DNA of 34,590 nt, taken from JBKECY01 sp047975025 (GTDB lineage: Bacteria; Bacillota; Clostridia; Lachnospirales; Lachnospiraceae). Below the pieces are notes generated by a model. It was not told where the DNA came from and did not search any database. It saw only the letters and a list, made by a program, of their open reading frames with translations. The translations under genes were made by a program, and so were the position numbers. Where the stretch lies: assembly GCA_047975025.1 (NCBI GenBank), contig JBKECY010000012.1, positions 1-34,590 of the forward strand, read 5' to 3'. Shown piece by piece: positions 32,002 through 34,590 of the stretch (position 1 is its first letter; the number at the start of each line of letters is the position of its first letter).

Positions 32002-34590
32002 ATGTCAGAAACTGTGAATAATCAGGAAGTATACCAACCCATGACCTTTGATGCCATCAAAATAGGCTTGGCATCCCCGGAGAAAATCAGGGAATGGTCC
32101 AGAGGTGAAGTACTTAAACCGGAAACAATTAACTACCGTACTCTAAAGCCTGAGAAAGATGGTCTCTTCTGCGAAAAGATCTTCGGCCCAAGCAAAGACT
32201 GGGAGTGCCATTGCGGTAAATATAAGAAAATACGTTATAAAGGTGTTGTCTGCGATCGTTGTGGAGTGGAAATCACAAAAGCAAGCGTACGTAGAGAGCG
32301 CATGGGTCATATTGAGCTGGCTGCGCCAGTCTCTCATATATGGTATTTCAAGGGAATTCCATCCCGTATGGGACTGGTACTGGATCTGTCTCCGAGAGTA
32401 TTGGAGAAAATTCTGTACTTTGCAAACTATATCGTACTGGATCCGGGCGATACCTCTTTGCAGTACAAAGAGGTTCTGACCGAGAAAGAGTACCAGGAAG
32501 CGCGTGAGAAACATGGAAATGATTTCCGCGTTGGCATGGGAGCAGAAGCAGTAAAAGAGCTGTTAGAAGAAATTGATCTTGAAAAAGAGACAAAAGAACT
32601 TCGCAAAGCACTCAAAGATTCCACCGGGCAAAAGAGAGCCCGTATCATCAAACGCCTCGAAGTTGTTGAGTCCTTCAGAGGTTCAGGCAACCGTCCTGAA
32701 TGGATGATACTGACAGTGATTCCGATTATCCCGCCTGATTTACGTCCGATGGTACAGTTGGACGGCGGTCGTTTTGCAACCTCAGATCTTAACGATCTGT
32801 ACAGACGAATCATCAACAGAAATAACCGTCTGAAACGTCTGCTCGAACTTGGAGCACCGGAAATTATTGTAAGAAATGAAAAAAGAATGCTCCAGGAAGC
32901 TGTGGATGCATTGATCGACAATGGCCGACGTGGCCGTCCGGTCACAGGTCCGGGTAACAGAGCGTTAAAATCTCTGTCAGATATGCTGAAAGGTAAATCC
33001 GGACGTTTCCGTCAGAACCTTCTGGGAAAACGTGTCGATTACTCCGGACGTTCTGTTATCGTCGTAGGCCCTGAGCTTAAGATTTACCAGTGCGGTCTGC
33101 CCAAAGAAATGGCAATCGAGCTGTTCAAGCCTTTTGTTATGAAAGAACTGGTTGCGAACGGAACTTCACATAATATCAAAAGTGCCAAGAAAATGGTAGA
33201 TAAGCAGGAACTTGAAGTCTGGGATATCCTGGAAGAAGTTATCAAAGAGCATCCTGTTATGCTTAACCGCGCACCTACGCTTCATAGACTGGGAATCCAG
33301 GCATTTGAGCCGGTTCTCGTAGAAGGTAAGGCAATTAAACTGCATCCGCTGGTATGTACAGCGTTTAACGCCGATTTCGATGGTGACCAGATGGCAGTGC
33401 ATCTGCCTCTTTCAGTGGAAGCACAGGCTGAGTGCCGCTTCCTGCTCTTATCACCGAACAACCTTCTGAAACCATCAGATGGTGGCCCGGTAGCCGTTCC
33501 TTCTCAGGATATGGTATTAGGTATTTATTACCTGACACAGGGCAGAGATGGCGCAAAAGGCGAAGGAAAAGCATTTAAGAGTGTGAATGAAGCCATACTT
33601 GCCTATGAGAACGGAGTCATTTTGCTGCAGTCCAAAATCAAAGTGCGCTGCAAAAAAGAAACTGTGGATGGCAAAGTAGTGGAACGAGTAATCGAATCCA
33701 CACTGGGACGGTTCCTCTTCAATGAGATTCTGCCGCAGGATCTAGGATTTGTAGACAGAAGCATAGAGGGCAATGAAGTAGCACTTGAGGTCGATTTCCA
33801 CGTAGGTAAAAAGCAGCTGAAACAGATTCTGGAAAAAGTCATCAATACACATGGGGCTACCAAGTCTGCGGAAGTGCTCGATGATATTAAGTCCATGGGC
33901 TATAAATACTCGACCAGAGCCGCCCTGACAGTATCCATCTCTGATATGACGGTGCCGGAAGAAAAACCGGCTTTGATTCAAAAAGCAGAGGATACGGTAG
34001 ACTTGATCACCAAGAACTTTAAACGTGGTCTGATTACCGAAGAAGAGCGTTATAATGAAGTCGTAGAGACCTGGAAAAATACGGATAATACATTGACAGA
34101 AGCACTGCTGACCGGTCTGGATAAATACAACAACATCTATATGATGGCTGATTCCGGTGCGCGTGGTTCGGATAAGCAGATCAAACAGCTGGCGGGTATG
34201 CGTGGACTTATGGCTGATACGACCGGTCATACGATCGAGCTGCCAATCAAATCCAACTTCCGTGAAGGCCTTGATGTACTGGAATATTTCATGTCAGCGC
34301 ATGGAGCTCGTAAAGGACTTTCTGATACGGCGCTTCGTACTGCCGATTCAGGATACCTGACCAGACGTCTGGTAGACGTATCACAGGATCTGATTATTCG
34401 TGAAGTGGACTGCTGTGAAAGCAAGGGCGAAATTCCGGGAATGTACGTAAAAGCATTCATGGATGGCAAAGAAGTTATTGAAAGCTTACAGGAACGTATC
34501 ACAGGACGTTATGCTGCCGAGACAATCACAGATAAAGACGGTGAAGTCATTGTAAAAGCAAACCACATGATTACGCCCAAACGTGCGGCT
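32002..34590 (+). CDS. rpoC: RNA polymerase beta' subunit, 3' end beyond the window
   Basis: The first 863 codons of the beta' subunit, open to the window end. ATG 32002 has AGGAAGGGGA upstream. The N-terminal zinc ribbon has C69, C71, C84 and C87. The bridge to the active site includes the magnesium-binding NADFDGD (residues 456-462), with the lid and rudder region (SGRFRQNLLGKRVDYSGRSV) before it. Later come the DSGARGSDKQIKQLAGMRGL funnel segment, SNFREGLDVLEYFMSAHGAR and the first cysteines of the second zinc site (DCCESKG). No interruption is seen in this part. It follows rpoB in the standard order. Confidence 0.97.
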   Translation, partial: MSETVNNQEVYQPMTFDAIKIGLASPEKIREWSRGEVLKPETINYRTLKPEKDGLFCEKIFGPSKDWECHCGKYKKIRYKGVVCDRCGVEITKASVRRERMGHIELAAPVSHIWYFKGIPSRMGLVLDLSPRVLEKILYFANYIVLDPGDTSLQYKEVLTEKEYQEAREKHGNDFRVGMGAEAVKELLEEIDLEKETKELRKALKDSTGQKRARIIKRLEVVESFRGSGNRPEWMILTVIPIIPPDLRPMVQLDGGRFATSDLNDLYRRIINRNNRLKRLLELGAPEIIVRNEKRMLQEAVDALIDNGRRGRPVTGPGNRALKSLSDMLKGKSGRFRQNLLGKRVDYSGRSVIVVGPELKIYQCGLPKEMAIELFKPFVMKELVANGTSHNIKSAKKMVDKQELEVWDILEEVIKEHPVMLNRAPTLHRLGIQAFEPVLVEGKAIKLHPLVCTAFNADFDGDQMAVHLPLSVEAQAECRFLLLSPNNLLKPSDGGPVAVPSQDMVLGIYYLTQGRDGAKGEGKAFKSVNEAILAYENGVILLQSKIKVRCKKETVDGKVVERVIESTLGRFLFNEILPQDLGFVDRSIEGNEVALEVDFHVGKKQLKQILEKVINTHGATKSAEVLDDIKSMGYKYSTRAALTVSISDMTVPEEKPALIQKAEDTVDLITKNFKRGLITEEERYNEVVETWKNTDNTLTEALLTGLDKYNNIYMMADSGARGSDKQIKQLAGMRGLMADTTGHTIELPIKSNFREGLDVLEYFMSAHGARKGLSDTALRTADSGYLTRRLVDVSQDLIIREVDCCESKGEIPGMYVKAFMDGKEVIESLQERITGRYAAETITDKDGEVIVKANHMITPKRAA

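Overview
The window reads as part of the chromosome of a low-to-mid GC Firmicute, most likely a gut-type Clostridia of the Lachnospiraceae kind. The basis is the gene order rpmG-secE-nusG-rplK-rplA-rplJ-rplL-rpoB-rpoC, the character of NusG, L11 and L7/L12, strong AGGAGG ribosome sites, T-rich intrinsic terminators and a sortase-anchored surface protein. This is recognition by eye, with no database search.

Layout. (1) 1-2933: the end of a carbohydrate ABC transporter operon (solute-binding protein cut by the window edge, then two MalF/MalG-type permeases), closed by a terminator at 2964. (2) 3213-16063: one enormous surface adhesin locus. It has a signal peptide, a T/E/P-rich stalk, about 31 Cna_B-like repeats, one SpaA-like domain and an SPKTG sorting signal. 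It would encode about 4,283 residues, but as printed it is broken by an in-frame TGA (4851) and a one-base deletion (about 8181-8183). Its second half is built from a three-domain unit (A-B-C) repeated about 5.7 times with a period near 1.13 kb. (3) 16332-18855: an L-fucose/L-arabinose-isomerase-like sugar isomerase (with an in-frame TAG) followed by a LacI-type regulator. (4) 18940-19740, minus strand: a DeoR-type regulator. It diverges from a four-gene operon at 19935-24246: glycerol-kinase-like FGGY kinase, split transketolase (N and C subunits) and a sorbitol/xylitol-type zinc dehydrogenase. (5) 24348-34590: transcription and translation genes with their leaders, namely rpmG, secE, nusG, rplK, rplA, the L10 leader, rplJ, rplL, rpoB (with an in-frame TAA near the 3' end) and rpoC (cut by the window end).

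How the parts work together. The transporter, isomerase, kinase, split transketolase and polyol dehydrogenase look like a sugar or sugar-alcohol utilisation region. Oxidation or isomerisation to a ketose, phosphorylation and transketolase cleavage would feed the pentose phosphate pool. The exact substrate cannot be read from the sequence. The adhesin is probably a cell-wall-anchored fibre stiffened by internal isopeptide bonds.

Caution. At least four genes carry disabling changes, one of them the essential rpoB, and the first 130 bases do not hold one consistent frame. Three different stop codons are involved, and all three also end normal genes here. Consensus sequence error is therefore the simplest explanation, and gene decay or recoding is less likely.
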